Below are positions 47,709-58,142 of a DNA stretch of 64,000 nucleotides, piece after piece. The position numbers and the translations under genes are program-made. The stretch covers positions 62,001-126,000 of the forward strand of contig NZ_JAGGOI010000006.1 of the NCBI RefSeq assembly GCF_018614585.1, written 5' to 3'. Within the stretch, counting starts at the first letter, position 1. The number at the start of each line of letters is the position of its first letter. The DNA is from Streptomyces sp. ISL-1. GTDB lineage: Bacteria; Actinomycetota; Actinomycetes; Streptomycetales; Streptomycetaceae. The notes under the pieces are model-generated. The model worked only from the letters and a program-made list of their open reading frames with translations, was not told where the DNA came from and did not search any database.

Positions 47709-49703
47709 ATGACGGACGCGAACGAACTGGCCGTGCCGGAACTGGCCGTGCCGGAAGTGGTGGACAGCCCCGCTCGGCGAGCACAGCCGACCGGCAGCAT
47801 GGCGCGCTGGCTGCTGCGCCACCGGGTGCAGCCGGTCGGGCCGGCGGCCGGTGGGCAGCACACCGAGCAGCACGCCTGGTGGAAGGTGATGTGCCTGACC
47901 GGGGTGGACTACTTCTCCAGCCTGGCCTACGTGCCGGCCATCGCCGCGCTCGCGGCCGGGGCGGTGTCGCCCCTGGCGACCTTGCTGATCGTGGCATTGA
48001 CCCTCGTGGGCATGCTGCCGATGTATCGGCGGGTGACCCGGGAGAGCCCCGACGGAGCCGGGTCGGTGGCGATGCTGGAGGATCTGCTGCCGTTCTGGCG
48101 GGGCAAGTTGTTCGTGTTGGTCCTGCTCGGTTTCGTGGCCACGTCGTGGATCATCACGATCACCCTGTCCGCGGCGGACGCCTCCGTGCACATGGTGGAG
48201 AACCCCTACCTGCCCCATGCCTTGCACGGTCACGAGGTCGCCATCACCGTGGCCTTGCTGCTGATGCTCGGAGGGGTGTTCCTCCTCGGGTTCAGCGAAG
48301 CGGTCAGGGTGGCCATTCCGCTGGTCGCGGTCTTCCTGGCGCTCAACGCGGTGACCATCGCTGTCGGCTTGGTGGATGTCTTCACCACTCCGGGGGCCTG
48401 GTCGGCGTGGACGCACGCGCTCGTCGAGGGCGGAGGCATCGGTGATCTGGCGGGCCCGGCGCTGCTGGCGTTCCCGCTGCTGGTGCTGGGCTTGTCCGGA
48501 TTCGAGACCGGGGTGAGCATGATGCCCCTCGTGTCCGCCGAGGGCGCCGACCCCGCGCAACGGCTGCGGGCGCGGATCCGCAACACCCGCAGGCTGCTGA
48601 CCACCGCCGCGGTCATCATGAGCGTCTACCTGCTGGCTGCGAGCTTCGTCACCACCGTGCTCATTCCTCAGAAGGAGTTCGAGCCCGGCGGCGCGGCCAA
48701 TGGCCGCGCCCTGGCCTGGCTGGCCCATGAAAGCGTCGGGGAGGCGTACGGCACCGTCTATGACATCAGCACCATCCTGATCCTGTGGTTCGCGGGCGCG
48801 TCGGCGATGGCGGGGCTGATCAATATCGTGCCCCGCTACCTGCCCGATTACGGCATGGCTCCGGAGTGGGGACGCGCGGTACGCCCCGTCGTGCTTGTCT
48901 ACACCGCTCTCTGCGTCTTCATCACCATCGCGTTCGACGCCGACGTCAACGCCCAGGCCGGCGCCTACGCCACCGGCATCCTGGCCATGATGGTCTCCGG
49001 CGCCTTCGCCGTCACGGTCTCGGCCGTACGCCGCCGCCAGCGAGCGGCGGCCACAGGCTTCGCGCTGCTCACCGCGGTGCTGATGTACGCCCTGGTGGCC
49101 AACATCGTCGACAAACCCGACGGCATCACCATCTCCGGCCTGTTCATCGCCGGCATCATCGCCGTGTCGCTGATCTCCCGGGTGTCGCGCACCACCGAAC
49201 TGCGCGCCGACCGCATCGTTTTCGACCGGGCCGCCCGCCAGTTCATCACCGACACCCTCGCCTACGACGACGCAATCAACATCATCGCCAACCGCCGTCA
49301 GGCCGGCGACGGCATCGAATACAGCGCCAAGGAACGCGAGCAGCGCGGCACCAATCCCGTGCCCGGACCCGCCGACATCCTTTTCCTGGAAATTGACGTG
49401 GTCGACCCGTCCGACTTCAGCGAAACCCTCACCGTACGCGGCGTCGAGGTCGACGGATTCCGCATCCTGCGCGCCGAGGCCCCGGCCGCCCCGAACGCCA
49501 TCGCCGCGATCCTGCTCGCCCTGCGCAACACCACCGGTGTTCTGCCGCACTGCTACTTCGCCTGGGCCGAGGGCAGCCCTCTGCGGCACATGTTCCGCTA
49601 CTTCCTCCTCGGCCGGGGCGACACCGCTCCGGTCACCCGCGAGATCATCCGCAAACACGAACCCCAACCCGACCGTCGCCCCGGCATCCACGTCGGAGGC
49701 TGA
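47709..49703 (+). CDS. APC superfamily permease, KimA-like
   Basis: 664 residues. About twelve TM helices run from about residue 70 to 470 ([40 protein letters not shown]), followed by a roughly 170-residue cytoplasmic domain ([19 protein letters not shown]). The long C-terminal domain and TM1 pattern resemble KimA potassium:proton symporters, though annotated often as amino acid permeases. Substrate therefore uncertain. The N-terminus contains a short repeat ([12 protein letters not shown]). ATG at 49709 minus 2 kb, i.e. 47709, is preferred to TTG 47697; GGAGAGG lies upstream. Confidence 0.75.
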   Translation: MTDANELAVPELAVPEVVDSPARRAQPTGSMARWLLRHRVQPVGPAAGGQHTEQHAWWKVMCLTGVDYFSSLAYVPAIAALAAGAVSPLATLLIVALTLVGMLPMYRRVTRESPDGAGSVAMLEDLLPFWRGKLFVLVLLGFVATSWIITITLSAADASVHMVENPYLPHALHGHEVAITVALLLMLGGVFLLGFSEAVRVAIPLVAVFLALNAVTIAVGLVDVFTTPGAWSAWTHALVEGGGIGDLAGPALLAFPLLVLGLSGFETGVSMMPLVSAEGADPAQRLRARIRNTRRLLTTAAVIMSVYLLAASFVTTVLIPQKEFEPGGAANGRALAWLAHESVGEAYGTVYDISTILILWFAGASAMAGLINIVPRYLPDYGMAPEWGRAVRPVVLVYTALCVFITIAFDADVNAQAGAYATGILAMMVSGAFAVTVSAVRRRQRAAATGFALLTAVLMYALVANIVDKPDGITISGLFIAGIIAVSLISRVSRTTELRADRIVFDRAARQFITDTLAYDDAINIIANRRQAGDGIEYSAKEREQRGTNPVPGPADILFLEIDVVDPSDFSETLTVRGVEVDGFRILRAEAPAAPNAIAAILLALRNTTGVLPHCYFAWAEGSPLRHMFRYFLLGRGDTAPVTREIIRKHEPQPDRRPGIHVGG

Positions 49704-49749
49704 GGCGGCTGGACCGCGTACGGGCACAACCGCCCGGCCACAAGCAGAA

Positions 49750-49771
49750 GTTCATTCATGAGTCGCCCGGC
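49750..49771 (+). promoter_or_regulatory. Weak PHO-box-like direct repeat
   Basis: GTTCATTCATG followed by AGTCGCCCGGC, two 11-nt units partly matching the Streptomyces PhoP repeat GTTCACC. It lies about 100 nt before a secreted phosphatase/nuclease gene, where such control would make sense. The second unit is poor. Confidence 0.2.
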
Positions 49772-49868
49772 CGTCGACCTCGGCCCATAGTCAACGCCGC
49801 AATTCGCAAGGTATCCATGACGGGCTCAACCCACCCCCCACGACGCATCGTTGGTCAGGAGCCCGATC

Positions 49869-52274
49869 ATGGATCATCATCGCCGCCGGTCGCGTCGTCG
49901 CTCAGCCGTCCGCGCCGTGGCCCTCTCCCTTCTCCCCACCGCCCTGGTGGGCGCGGTCTCCGGGGCATTCGCGCCCCCCGCGTTCTCCGTCTCGCCGGAT
50001 GTGGTGATCAGCGAGGTGTACGGGGGTGGTGGAAACAGCGGCGCCCCCTACCGCAACGACTACATCGAGCTGTACAACCGGGGCCCGAGCGCGGTCAGCC
50101 TCTCCGGCTGGTCCACGCAGTACGCCTCTGCTTCCGGCACCACCTACGCCGTCACCGCGCTGACCGGCACGATGCAGCCCGGGGCCAGATACCTGGTGCA
50201 GCTCGGCTCCGGCGGCAGTCTGGGCGCCGTGCTGCCCGCCCCGGACGCGACCGGCAGCACCAATATGTCGGCCACTTCGGGCAAGGCCGCCCTGGTCACC
50301 TCTACCACCGCCCTGACATGCGGCGGCAACTGCGACACCGCTCCGGGTGTGAAGGACTTCCTCGGCTACGGCAGCGCGAACGACTACGAGACATCCCCCG
50401 CACCGACGCTGTCCAACACCACCTCGGCCACCCGAACGAACCCGGCCACCGACACCGACAGCAACGCGAACGACTTCGCCAAGGTCGCCCCCACTCCGCA
50501 GAATTCGCAAGGCGGTGGGGGCGGCGACTGCTCGGGCTACACCACTCGGATACGTGATATCCAAGGCAGTGCCCACATATCTCCGCGGAACGGCCAGTCG
50601 GTCTCCGGCGTACGCGGCGTGGTCACCGCGGTGAAGAGCAACGGCTTCTGGTTCCAGGACCCCTGCCCGGACAGCGATGTCGCCAGCTCCGAGGGCCTGT
50701 TCGTGTTCACCTCCAGCGCACCTTCGGCCGGCGTCGGCCAGGAAGTCTCGGTCGGCGGCAGCGTCACCGAGTTCCGGTCCGGCGGAGCGTCCACCACCAA
50801 CCTGACCACGACCGAGATCACCTCCCCGTCGGTCTCCGTCCTGGGCACCAAGCCGGTGCCGGCGGCCGGCGTGATCGGCACCGGCGGCCGGGTGCCACCC
50901 GGAACAGTGATCGACAACGATGCCGCCGGCAGTGTCGAGACCTCCGGCACCTTCGACGCCACCACCGATGGCATCGACTTCTACGAGTCGCTCGAGGGCA
51001 TGCGGGTCCAGCTCAACAACCCCGTGGCCGTGGACGCGGGAAACTCCTTCAACGAGATTCCGGTGCTCGCCGACGACGGTGCGAACGCCGCGGTACGCAC
51101 CGCACGTGGCGGCATCCTGCTGCGCCAGACCGATGCCAACCCGGAGCGGGTGCACCTCGATGACGCCGCCCTGGCCGGATCCGTGCCCACCGGTGTGAAC
51201 GTCGGGGATCACTTCTCCGGCCCGGCAGTAGGCGTACTCGACTACTCCTTCGGCAACTTCAAGCTCCTGCTCACCGGCGCGATCAACCGCGTGAACAGCG
51301 GGCTCGTCCCTGAGGCCGTGGGCGGGCCGGGCGCGGGCCAGATCTCGGTGGCCACCTTCAACGTGGAGAACCTGGACCCGAGCGACCCGCAGACCAAGTT
51401 CGACGGGCTGGCCGAGCAGGTCGTGACCAATCTGTCCGCGCCGGGAATTCTCGCCGTCGAGGAGATCCAGGACAACGACGGCGCGACGAACAGCTCAGCG
51501 GTCGCCGCCGACCAGACCTGGAACCGGCTGATCAGCGCGATCAGCGCGGCCGGCGGACCCACCTACACCTACCGGCAGATCAATCCGGTGGACGACCAGG
51601 ACGGCGGGGAGCCGGGCGGCAACATCCGGGTGGGCTTCCTGTTCCGCGCCGACATCGGACTCACCTTCGCCTCCGGTACGCCGGGCGGCTCCACCACCGC
51701 CGTGAGCGTGTCCGACAGCGGCAACCCGGCGGACCGGGTCAACCTCAGTTACAACCCCGGCCGTATCGACCCGGCCAACTCCGCCTTCAACTCCAGTCGA
51801 AAGCCGCTGGTCGGCAAGTTCTACTTCAACTCCAAGCCGATCTTCGTCATCGCCAACCACTGGAACTCCAAGGGCGGCGACGACCCGCTGTTCGGGCGCT
51901 ACCAGCCGCTGACGCTGTCCAGTGAGGCACAGCGGAACCAACAGGCCACGGTGGTGCGGAGCTTCGTCGAATCGGTCCTCGCCGTCGATGCCCAGGCAAG
52001 GGTCGTGGTGGCCGGCGACCTGAACGACTTCCCGTACTCCCCGCCCGTGCAGACGCTGGTCGGCGCCGGTCTGACGGACCTGCCCGTCACACTGCCGGAG
52101 GCCGAGCGCTACACCTACGTGTATGAGGGCAACGCGCAGGTGCTCGACCACATCCTGCTGTCCTCCTCGCTGGCCGGTGCCTCGCACAGCTATGACATCG
52201 CGCATGTGAACGCCGAGTTCGCCGCCCAGCAGAGCGATCACGACCCGCAGGTCGCCCGGATCACTCTTCCCTGA
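49869..52274 (+). CDS. Secreted lamin-tail-domain / endonuclease-exonuclease-phosphatase protein
   Basis: 801 residues. Basic signal peptide (RRRSRRRSAVRAVALSLLP, cleavage near 35-41). A lamin tail domain follows (VVISEVYGGGGNSGAPYRND, about 45-170), then an OB-like region (GVRGVVTAVKSNGFWFQDP) and a C-terminal EEP domain (ISVATFNVENLDP; AVEEIQD; FVIANHWNSKG; VAGDLNDFPYSP; LDHIL; QQSDHDPQV) with the metal and catalytic Asp/His residues. It is likely an extracellular nuclease or phosphatase that scavenges phosphate from DNA or phosphoesters. GGAG seven nucleotides before ATG 49869. Ends at a strong terminator. Confidence 0.88.
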   Translation: MDHHRRRSRRRSAVRAVALSLLPTALVGAVSGAFAPPAFSVSPDVVISEVYGGGGNSGAPYRNDYIELYNRGPSAVSLSGWSTQYASASGTTYAVTALTGTMQPGARYLVQLGSGGSLGAVLPAPDATGSTNMSATSGKAALVTSTTALTCGGNCDTAPGVKDFLGYGSANDYETSPAPTLSNTTSATRTNPATDTDSNANDFAKVAPTPQNSQGGGGGDCSGYTTRIRDIQGSAHISPRNGQSVSGVRGVVTAVKSNGFWFQDPCPDSDVASSEGLFVFTSSAPSAGVGQEVSVGGSVTEFRSGGASTTNLTTTEITSPSVSVLGTKPVPAAGVIGTGGRVPPGTVIDNDAAGSVETSGTFDATTDGIDFYESLEGMRVQLNNPVAVDAGNSFNEIPVLADDGANAAVRTARGGILLRQTDANPERVHLDDAALAGSVPTGVNVGDHFSGPAVGVLDYSFGNFKLLLTGAINRVNSGLVPEAVGGPGAGQISVATFNVENLDPSDPQTKFDGLAEQVVTNLSAPGILAVEEIQDNDGATNSSAVAADQTWNRLISAISAAGGPTYTYRQINPVDDQDGGEPGGNIRVGFLFRADIGLTFASGTPGGSTTAVSVSDSGNPADRVNLSYNPGRIDPANSAFNSSRKPLVGKFYFNSKPIFVIANHWNSKGGDDPLFGRYQPLTLSSEAQRNQQATVVRSFVESVLAVDAQARVVVAGDLNDFPYSPPVQTLVGAGLTDLPVTLPEAERYTYVYEGNAQVLDHILLSSSLAGASHSYDIAHVNAEFAAQQSDHDPQVARITLP

Positions 52275-52283
52275 ACGCAGCGC

Positions 52284-52318
52284 GGGGAGGGCCGTGGAGC
52301 ACGACCACGGTCCTCCCC
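52284..52318. terminator. Strong hairpin terminator
   Basis: GGGGAGGGCCGTGG (52284-52297) pairs with CCACGGTCCTCCCC (52305-52318): fourteen pairs with one G-T wobble, 7-nt loop. Starts ten nucleotides after the secreted nuclease stop. Confidence 0.8.
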
Positions 52319-52454
52319 TCGGCGATCGGGGACATTCGGACCATGACGAGCGACGAGCCGCCGGACGTAACCCCGGTGCGAGCAGGGGCGGGTGGCGCCG
52401 TGCGGCGCTCACCCGCCGAGGTGCGTTCAGCGCAACCGTCAGTCCTCACACTGG

Positions 52455-52817
52455 CTACTGCTTGCTGTGATAACGCTCGGCGAGCCTGGCCAGCGCGACT
52501 GCGCCGAGGAGCAGTCCGAAGTCGCGCAGCGCAATGTCGTAGTGGCCCGGGATGGTCAGCAGGTTGACGATGATGCCGGCGAGCCATCCGGCCACCAGCC
52601 AGCTTCCGAAGCGCGGGGCGAGGGCGACGGCGACGCCTGCCACGATCTCGATGACACCCACCGCGTACATGGAGGCCTGGGCGCTGCCCGGAACGAGGCC
52701 GTTGATCCAGGGCGCGAGGTAGCTCGGCCAGTCCACGAGCAGGTTGGTGAACTTGTCCAGGCCGAACAGAACCACCGCCCGCTTCGCGAACCAGGTCAGG
52801 CGATACGCCGGGACCAA
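52455..52817 (-). CDS. DoxX-like small membrane protein
   Basis: 120 residues, four hydrophobic segments. FGLDKFTNLLVDWPSYLAPW, AQASMYAVGVIEIVAGVAVA and IVNLLTIPGHYDIALRDFGL match DoxX-family proteins, membrane components linked to redox or quinone functions but mostly uncharacterised. The start is a TTG (52817), and the frame is open only 14 codons further up before a stop. No ATG or GTG is available, so the 5' end may have been truncated by the insertion relic just upstream. Confidence 0.7.
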   Translation of the reverse strand: MVPAYRLTWFAKRAVVLFGLDKFTNLLVDWPSYLAPWINGLVPGSAQASMYAVGVIEIVAGVAVALAPRFGSWLVAGWLAGIIVNLLTIPGHYDIALRDFGLLLGAVALARLAERYHSKQ

Positions 52818-52903
52818 CGCGTTGTCGCGCTGCGGCAGAAACGGAAGCAGTGCGGCCGATCAGGCGGGCGGCGAGTGCGGGTTTCGTGGTGAGGCGCCGC
52901 CGC

Positions 52904-52969
52904 GTCGTCGTGCAGTTGCTCGACGACAAAGCCGCGGAAGTCGTCGCATACCGCGTCGGCGTTCCACTG
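52904..52969 (-). pseudogene. Fragment of an IS701-like transposase
   Basis: Minus-strand QWNADAVCDDFRGFVVEQLHD resembles the stretch just before the catalytic Asp region of IS701-type DDE transposases (W-x-A-D-A-V-x-D-D-x-R-x-x-V-V-E-x-L). The next residues (HHETR) look like a decayed DETG. No other part of the transposase is present. The 52818-53157 gap otherwise holds only the M20 promoter. Confidence 0.45.
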
Positions 52970-53157
52970 CGGATGGGGCGGATGGGACGGATGCCCATCG
53001 GCACAACTCAGCCGAGAGCTCTTCGAGCTGACTCCGCCTGGGAGGCGCCGGGCGGGCGGGGAGGATCCGACTCGCGGACAGTCGCCGCCTCAAGGCCCTC
53101 GCCATCTTCACGGTTGCCGCCGATGAGCGACCACGGCGTACTGGGTACCCTTGCGAC

Positions 53158-54285
53158 GTGACGATGCGCAAGACCGTCGATGTGAGTGTTGACGCGATGA
53201 TTGAGGACCTCAGGACACTCGTCGAGATCGAGTCTCCATCGCGCGATGTCGACGCCTTGACGGCATCGGCCAAAGCTGTCGCCGCTGTCATCGAGAGCCG
53301 CCTTGGCGGGCACGCCGTCCTCGTTGAGAGCGAAGCCGGGCCGCACGTCCATTGGTCAGCCGGTGGCGATCCCAAAGTACTGATCCTCGGTCACCATGAC
53401 ACGGTGTTTCCGCTCGGCACCCTTGAACGCCGCCCGTTCATGGTCGAACACGGGCGTGCAACCGGCCCCGGGGTCTTCGACATGCTTGGCGGCTTGGTAC
53501 AGGCCGTTCATGGCCTGGCGACGCTCGATGACCGCTCAGGCGTCGAGATTCTGATGACCGCCGACGAAGAGGTCGGCTCCCGCTCCTCTCGAGCTCTCAT
53601 CGAAGAACGAGCCATTGTCTGCGGCGCTGTACTCGTGCTCGAGGGCGCCGCTGACGGCGGAGCCCTGAAGACCGGCCGCAAAGGCTGCGGCACGTTCCAG
53701 GTCTCTGTCGCGGGCCGGGCGTCGCACGCAGGCCTTGAGCCCGCAGCCGGGGTCAACGCCCTGATCGAAGCATCACACCAGGTACTGGACATAGCAGCGC
53801 TTGGTCGACCCGACATTGGCACGACCGTTACCCCGACCGTCGCGTCCGCAGGAACCCTGGACAACGTCGTTCCCGCAGAGGCGACCGTCATCGTCGACGT
53901 CCGGGTCGAGTCGGCCGGCGAGAAAGAACGAATCGAATCTGCCTTCGCAGCACTGGCTCCGCATCTCGATGAGGCGGAGATCGCGGTTCAGGGCGCTGTC
54001 AGCCGACCCCCGATGCCTGAGTCGGCATCGGCCGAGCTCTTCGCGGTGGCAAAGCAGCTGCTTCCTGACCTCGAAGGCAAGAGAGTCGGCGGCGGCAGCG
54101 ACGGCAACTTCACGGCCGCACTGGGGGTGCCGACACTCGATGGCCTTGGAGCAGTCGGGGGCGGTGCCCACGCCGACCACGAGTACCTGGTGATCGAAGC
54201 CATGGCCGAGCGGGCGAACCTTGTTGCTGGACTGGTGAACGCGATTCAGAACACATCGGCGAACGAGGGCATGCACGACGTGTGA
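53158..54285 (+). CDS. M20 family metallopeptidase (glutamate carboxypeptidase-like)
   Basis: 375 residues. Zinc ligands and catalytic residues: H79-x-D81 (GHHDTVF), D108 (GPGVFDMLGG), E137/E138 (TADEEVGS) and E162; dimerisation domain with GRASHAGLEPAAGVNAL; C-terminal GGSDGNFTAALGVPTLDGLG and a late His. It resembles carboxypeptidase G2-type enzymes that release C-terminal glutamate or cleave related amides. No signal peptide. GTG at 53158 with TACCCT six nucleotides upstream. Codon use is visibly less GC3-biased than its neighbours, hinting at transfer. Confidence 0.85.
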   Translation: MTMRKTVDVSVDAMIEDLRTLVEIESPSRDVDALTASAKAVAAVIESRLGGHAVLVESEAGPHVHWSAGGDPKVLILGHHDTVFPLGTLERRPFMVEHGRATGPGVFDMLGGLVQAVHGLATLDDRSGVEILMTADEEVGSRSSRALIEERAIVCGAVLVLEGAADGGALKTGRKGCGTFQVSVAGRASHAGLEPAAGVNALIEASHQVLDIAALGRPDIGTTVTPTVASAGTLDNVVPAEATVIVDVRVESAGEKERIESAFAALAPHLDEAEIAVQGAVSRPPMPESASAELFAVAKQLLPDLEGKRVGGGSDGNFTAALGVPTLDGLGAVGGGAHADHEYLVIEAMAERANLVAGLVNAIQNTSANEGMHDV

Positions 54286-54310
54286 GCGATCGCGCGAGGT
54301 CGCGATCTGC

Positions 54311-54337
54311 GATCACCGGGATTCGCGTTCGGTGATC
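54311..54337. terminator. Hairpin between convergent genes
   Basis: GATCACCG (54311-54318) and CGGTGATC (54330-54337), 11-nt loop. It lies 25 nt after the M20 stop and 137 nt from the NhaA stop. Confidence 0.5.
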
Positions 54338-54473
54338 GGGCGCGCTGCCGGCGGTGCGGTCAGCGGCCCGACAAGCCACCGCGTCTTGGCGGGGCGGCGC
54401 CCACTCCCGTGCTGGTTCGGTGCCGACTGAGCGCCCACGTCAACGGGCCAACGGGCGCCGGGTACCACCATGC

Positions 54474-56360
54474 TCAGGACACCAGGGCCGCGCGGTCCCG
54501 GGCGGCGCGTACCGCGGCGGAAAGGCTGGCGATGTCGTAGGCGCCGTAGTGGCGGCGTCCGTTGACGAAGAAGGTCGGGGTCCCCGATACGCCACTGAGG
54601 TCGGCGGACTCGACGTCCTCGGCGACGTGGGCCGCGCCGACGTGCGCCCGCAGGTCCCGGTGGAAGCGGTCGGTGTCCAGGCCGATGTCCTCGGCGTAGC
54701 GGAGCAGGTCGGCGGCATCCAGGGCCCCCTGGTGCTCGAGCAGGAGATCGTGCATCTCCCAGTAGCGGCCCTGTTCGCCCGCGGCCTCGGCCGCCTCTGC
54801 TGCGAGTTGGGCGTGTGGGTGGACGTCATTGAGGGGAAGGTGCCGCCACACGTAACGGACGTCGCCGAAGTCGGCGAGCAGCTCGCGGACGACGGGCTCA
54901 GCCTGTCCGCAGTACGGGCATTCGAAATCGCCGTACTCGACAACTGTCACCGGGGCGTCGACGGGACCGCGCACATGGTCGCGGTCGAGGTCGACGGGTA
55001 CCGCCAGGTCGACGATGCTCTCGGCCTTGCCGAGCAGGCCGCGGATCCGAAGGTTCTGGGGAAGAATCCCGATCACCCAGGTGACGGCCCAGGTCACGGC
55101 GAAGGAAGCGACCACCGCACTCAGAATGCCAATCTTCGCGTCGGCGAGCTGGTCGCCGTCGAACGCGAGGGTCGCGATCAGCAGGGAAACCGTGAAACCA
55201 ACGCCGGCGATGGTGCCTCCGGCCGCGATGGCACCCCAGCCGACCGGCGGGCGAAGCCGTCCGCGGCTCAGCCAAGTGGTGAGCAACGAGGCGCCGAGAA
55301 TGCCGACGGGTTTGCCCAGCAGATAGCCGAACAGGATGCCCAGTGTGATCGGCGAGGTGAAGGCCCGTGCCAGCTCGCTGCCGCTGATCACGATGCCGGC
55401 GTTGGCCAGTGCGAACAGTGGCACGATCACATAGCTCGTCACGGGGTGATACATCCGCTGCAGTCTCTCGTTGGGGGAAAGCGCCGAGGCGAGTCCGAGC
55501 CGCACGGAGCGCTCGAGTTCTGGAGTCGGCTGCTCACGGAACAGCTGGAACAGGCTGCTCGCACGCTCCAGATCGCTGCGTGTCGCCGGGTACGCGTAGG
55601 TCAGCAGCCCCATGGCCAGACCGATGACGATTGGATCGACACTGGATTCCAGCAGCGCCACCCACGCCGCTACCGCGAGCACCGCGTACACCGCGCCGCG
55701 GCGCACACCAGCGGCTCGCACGAGCAAGATCACAACAAAGATCCCGCCGGCCGTCACCAGCGCCGCCACAGAGATGTCGCTGCTGTAGGCAACGGCGATG
55801 ACTCCCAAGGCCACGAAATCGTCGACGACGGTGACTGTGAGGATGAAGGTACGCAGACCCCCGGGTAGGCGGTCCCCGAGCAGGGCGAGCATGCCCAGGG
55901 CGAACGCCGTGTCCGTGGACATCGCGACGCCCCAACCGTGTGCCGAGCTCTGTCCGGCGTTGAAGGCGAGATAGATCGCGACAGGGACGAGCATTCCGCT
56001 GATGCCGACGAGCAGCGGAAGCGCCACCCGTCTCCGTTCGCGCAGTTCACCCATGTCGAACTCGCGGCGCGCCTCAAGCCCGATCACCAGGAAGAACAGA
56101 GTCATGAGCCCGCTGTTCACCCAGTCGCGCAGTTCGAGCGACATGCCATAGGAGCCCAGACGGACCGACAGGTGCATCCGCCAGAACGACTCGTACGACC
56201 AGGGTCCGGCATTGGCCCAGATGACTGCTGCCAGCGCCGCAGCCAGCAGCACCGCGGCGCTGCCGGTCTCGGTGCGCAGAAAGTCACGCAGCGGGGTTCG
56301 CATGTCAGCGCCGCATGCAGTCTGTCCGGAAAGATTTGGAGTCGCCGGCTGCCCAGTCAC
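54474..56360 (-). CDS. nhaA: Na+/H+ antiporter NhaA fused to a DsbA-like thioredoxin domain
   Basis: 628 residues. Residues about 20-410 form Nha[54 protein letters not shown] and the paired aspartates in [14 protein letters not shown]. The remaining roughly 200 residues are a DsbA/thioredoxin-like domain with CxxC ([13 protein letters not shown]) and cis-Pro loop ([16 protein letters not shown]). The antiporter exchanges sodium for protons; the thiol domain's role is unknown, and its membrane side depends on the helix count. Such fusions recur in actinobacteria. GTG at 56360 starts VTGQPATPN; no clear Shine-Dalgarno. Confidence 0.88.
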   Translation of the reverse strand: MTGQPATPNLSGQTACGADMRTPLRDFLRTETGSAAVLLAAALAAVIWANAGPWSYESFWRMHLSVRLGSYGMSLELRDWVNSGLMTLFFLVIGLEARREFDMGELRERRRVALPLLVGISGMLVPVAIYLAFNAGQSSAHGWGVAMSTDTAFALGMLALLGDRLPGGLRTFILTVTVVDDFVALGVIAVAYSSDISVAALVTAGGIFVVILLVRAAGVRRGAVYAVLAVAAWVALLESSVDPIVIGLAMGLLTYAYPATRSDLERASSLFQLFREQPTPELERSVRLGLASALSPNERLQRMYHPVTSYVIVPLFALANAGIVISGSELARAFTSPITLGILFGYLLGKPVGILGASLLTTWLSRGRLRPPVGWGAIAAGGTIAGVGFTVSLLIATLAFDGDQLADAKIGILSAVVASFAVTWAVTWVIGILPQNLRIRGLLGKAESIVDLAVPVDLDRDHVRGPVDAPVTVVEYGDFECPYCGQAEPVVRELLADFGDVRYVWRHLPLNDVHPHAQLAAEAAEAAGEQGRYWEMHDLLLEHQGALDAADLLRYAEDIGLDTDRFHRDLRAHVGAAHVAEDVESADLSGVSGTPTFFVNGRRHYGAYDIASLSAAVRAARDRAALVS

Positions 56361-56569
56361 CTCTCCATACTCTCGCCGCCGTGAGCAACAGGCCGGTGAC
56401 GGCGCCGCCTCGCCCCGGGTCAAGTGCGTGCATCGGCGCGCTGACGGGAGGGAGGCGTGCTGACGCCCACGGGGCACGGCCGAGCCCGGGGTCTGTGACG
56501 TGGACCGGAGTGGTGGGACGATAGCTGCTCAGACCGTATCGGCGGTCGGTACACGTTCTGGGGGCACTT

Positions 56570-57412
56570 ATGAACATCTGGCTCCCGTTCCGGCTCTTCG
56601 CCGCAACGGCCGTGACCGGCCTGATGCTCACCGCCTGTGGGGGTTCCGGCGGGCCCCCGACCGCGTCGGGATCGCCGTCCGCCGCACCAGGAACGTCCTC
56701 GCCGTCGCAGTTGCCCGCGACGCCCGTCCCCTCGGCCTCGGCGGCGGCGACCCCGCCGGGCACGCAAGCGCCGACGATGCCCACGCCCGGCGGCAGCGCG
56801 CCAGTGCTCGGCTCCGGGCGTTTCCAGCCGTTGTGGCCGTTCGCCACGCTCGCCGAAGCCCAGGCGTGGGAGCGTGACTATCGCTCAGGCGGACACGCGC
56901 CCTGGCACCTGGACCCGGACCAGACAGCGCTGTCCTTCACTCAGGGCTACCTGGGCTTCCGGGACATCGGCCGGATCTCCTCCCACACCGTCAGCGGTCC
57001 GCACGCCCGCATCGGCGTCGCCCTGAAGGGGCCCGAGGGCGGCACCGCGGCGATTGTCCACCTCGTGCGGTACGGCACCGGGCCGGATGCCCCGTGGGAG
57101 GTCGTGGGCACCGACGACACGACGTTCTCCCTGACGAAGCCGGGATACGGGTCGCTGGCGCGTTCCCCCATGGTGGCCGGCGGGCGGATCACCGGCGTGG
57201 ACGAGGGCATCCGCTTGCAGGTGCGTCAGCCGTCGTCCGGGGCGTTGTTGGGCGCCTCGTGCTGCGGCTCGGCCGGTGGCAACAACCAGCCCTGGAAACA
57301 GTCGGTGTCCTTCTCCGGAGCCCGCGACCCGGTACTCACGCTCGTCGCATCCACCGGCGGGCACATCGCCGAGGTCGAACGCTTCACCGTCACGGCGGTG
57401 CGCACCCGCTGA
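56570..57412 (+). CDS. Putative secreted lipoprotein
   Basis: 280 residues. Signal peptide with lipobox LTAC, acylated C23, followed by a Ser/Pro/Ala-rich linker (to about 75) and a globular domain (FATLAEAQAWERDYRSGGHA; VHLVRYGTGPDAPWEVVGTD; ASCCGSAGGNNQPW). A double Cys (ASCCG) is unusual. I do not recognise the domain. GGGGG lies five nucleotides before the ATG. It is divergent from NhaA and convergent with the 57480 gene. Confidence 0.7.
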   Translation: MNIWLPFRLFAATAVTGLMLTACGGSGGPPTASGSPSAAPGTSSPSQLPATPVPSASAAATPPGTQAPTMPTPGGSAPVLGSGRFQPLWPFATLAEAQAWERDYRSGGHAPWHLDPDQTALSFTQGYLGFRDIGRISSHTVSGPHARIGVALKGPEGGTAAIVHLVRYGTGPDAPWEVVGTDDTTFSLTKPGYGSLARSPMVAGGRITGVDEGIRLQVRQPSSGALLGASCCGSAGGNNQPWKQSVSFSGARDPVLTLVASTGGHIAEVERFTVTAVRTR

Positions 57413-57479
57413 CCGGCTCACTTGATCACGAAGTGCTGGAGCAGGCACCGCGACAGGCGAGATGGCGCCACGGTATTGG

Positions 57480-58142
57480 TCAGCGAAGCTGTTCGTTGGG
57501 TGAGCGGAGACGCTGAGGGCCTATGAGGGAACGGCGAAGCGGTTTGTGCACCGGCCGATCAGCGTTGGTGACCGTCGTGCCGCTGGTCGGCGGTTGCAGG
57601 ACGTCCCAGTCCACTGTGTTTGCCGGGGCCGGGGCCGGGGCCGGGGGTGTGGGCACCCGTACCTGGTCCGGGCTGTAAAAGGTCTGCTTCCAGCTCATTG
57701 AGTAGTACAGGTAGTTCCGCTCGGTGGTGTCGGTGCCGCGCTGGGCCTGAAAGGCGCGCCAGTACTTGTGGCCCTCGCCGGGGGCGTCGCCGTCCGGGTA
57801 GAACATGATGCCCATAACCCCGTACAGCCCGTCCCCACCCTCGGTCGTGTAGATGACGTCGGCGCCCTCCCGGTAGTCGATGACGCCGGCCCAGAACGGC
57901 GCGTGCAGGCCGAGCGCCCTGGGCAGTTCCAGGTGGCTTTCGATGAGCTCATGGCCTCCGATCTTCCCGTCGTGGGCGAAGGGCGCCTCGACTGCCAGGT
58001 ACGGCACGGTAAGCATCTCGCCCTGGCTTTCGGCGCGGAGGAAGTCTGCGGCTTCCAGCAGGGTCAGCATTTCGGGGGACCGCGTCTGGAGAGACTGCGG
58101 GGTCTGCAACTCCTTGGGGGCGTACGCGTCGCAGCCAGTCAT
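57480..58142 (-). CDS. Uncharacterised soluble protein, 220 aa
   Basis: No signal peptide or TM helix. Tyr/Trp-rich core (VIYTTEGGDGLYGVMGIMFY; HKYWRAFQAQRG; NYLYYSMSWKQTFYSPDQ) and a Pro/Ala linker ([12 protein letters not shown]) before a basic tail. I do not recognise the family. GGGAGG lies nine nucleotides before the ATG at 58142. Its start overlaps the stop of the small ORF upstream by an ATGA, suggesting coupled translation. Confidence 0.55.
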   Translation of the reverse strand: MTGCDAYAPKELQTPQSLQTRSPEMLTLLEAADFLRAESQGEMLTVPYLAVEAPFAHDGKIGGHELIESHLELPRALGLHAPFWAGVIDYREGADVIYTTEGGDGLYGVMGIMFYPDGDAPGEGHKYWRAFQAQRGTDTTERNYLYYSMSWKQTFYSPDQVRVPTPPAPAPAPANTVDWDVLQPPTSGTTVTNADRPVHKPLRRSLIGPQRLRSPNEQLR

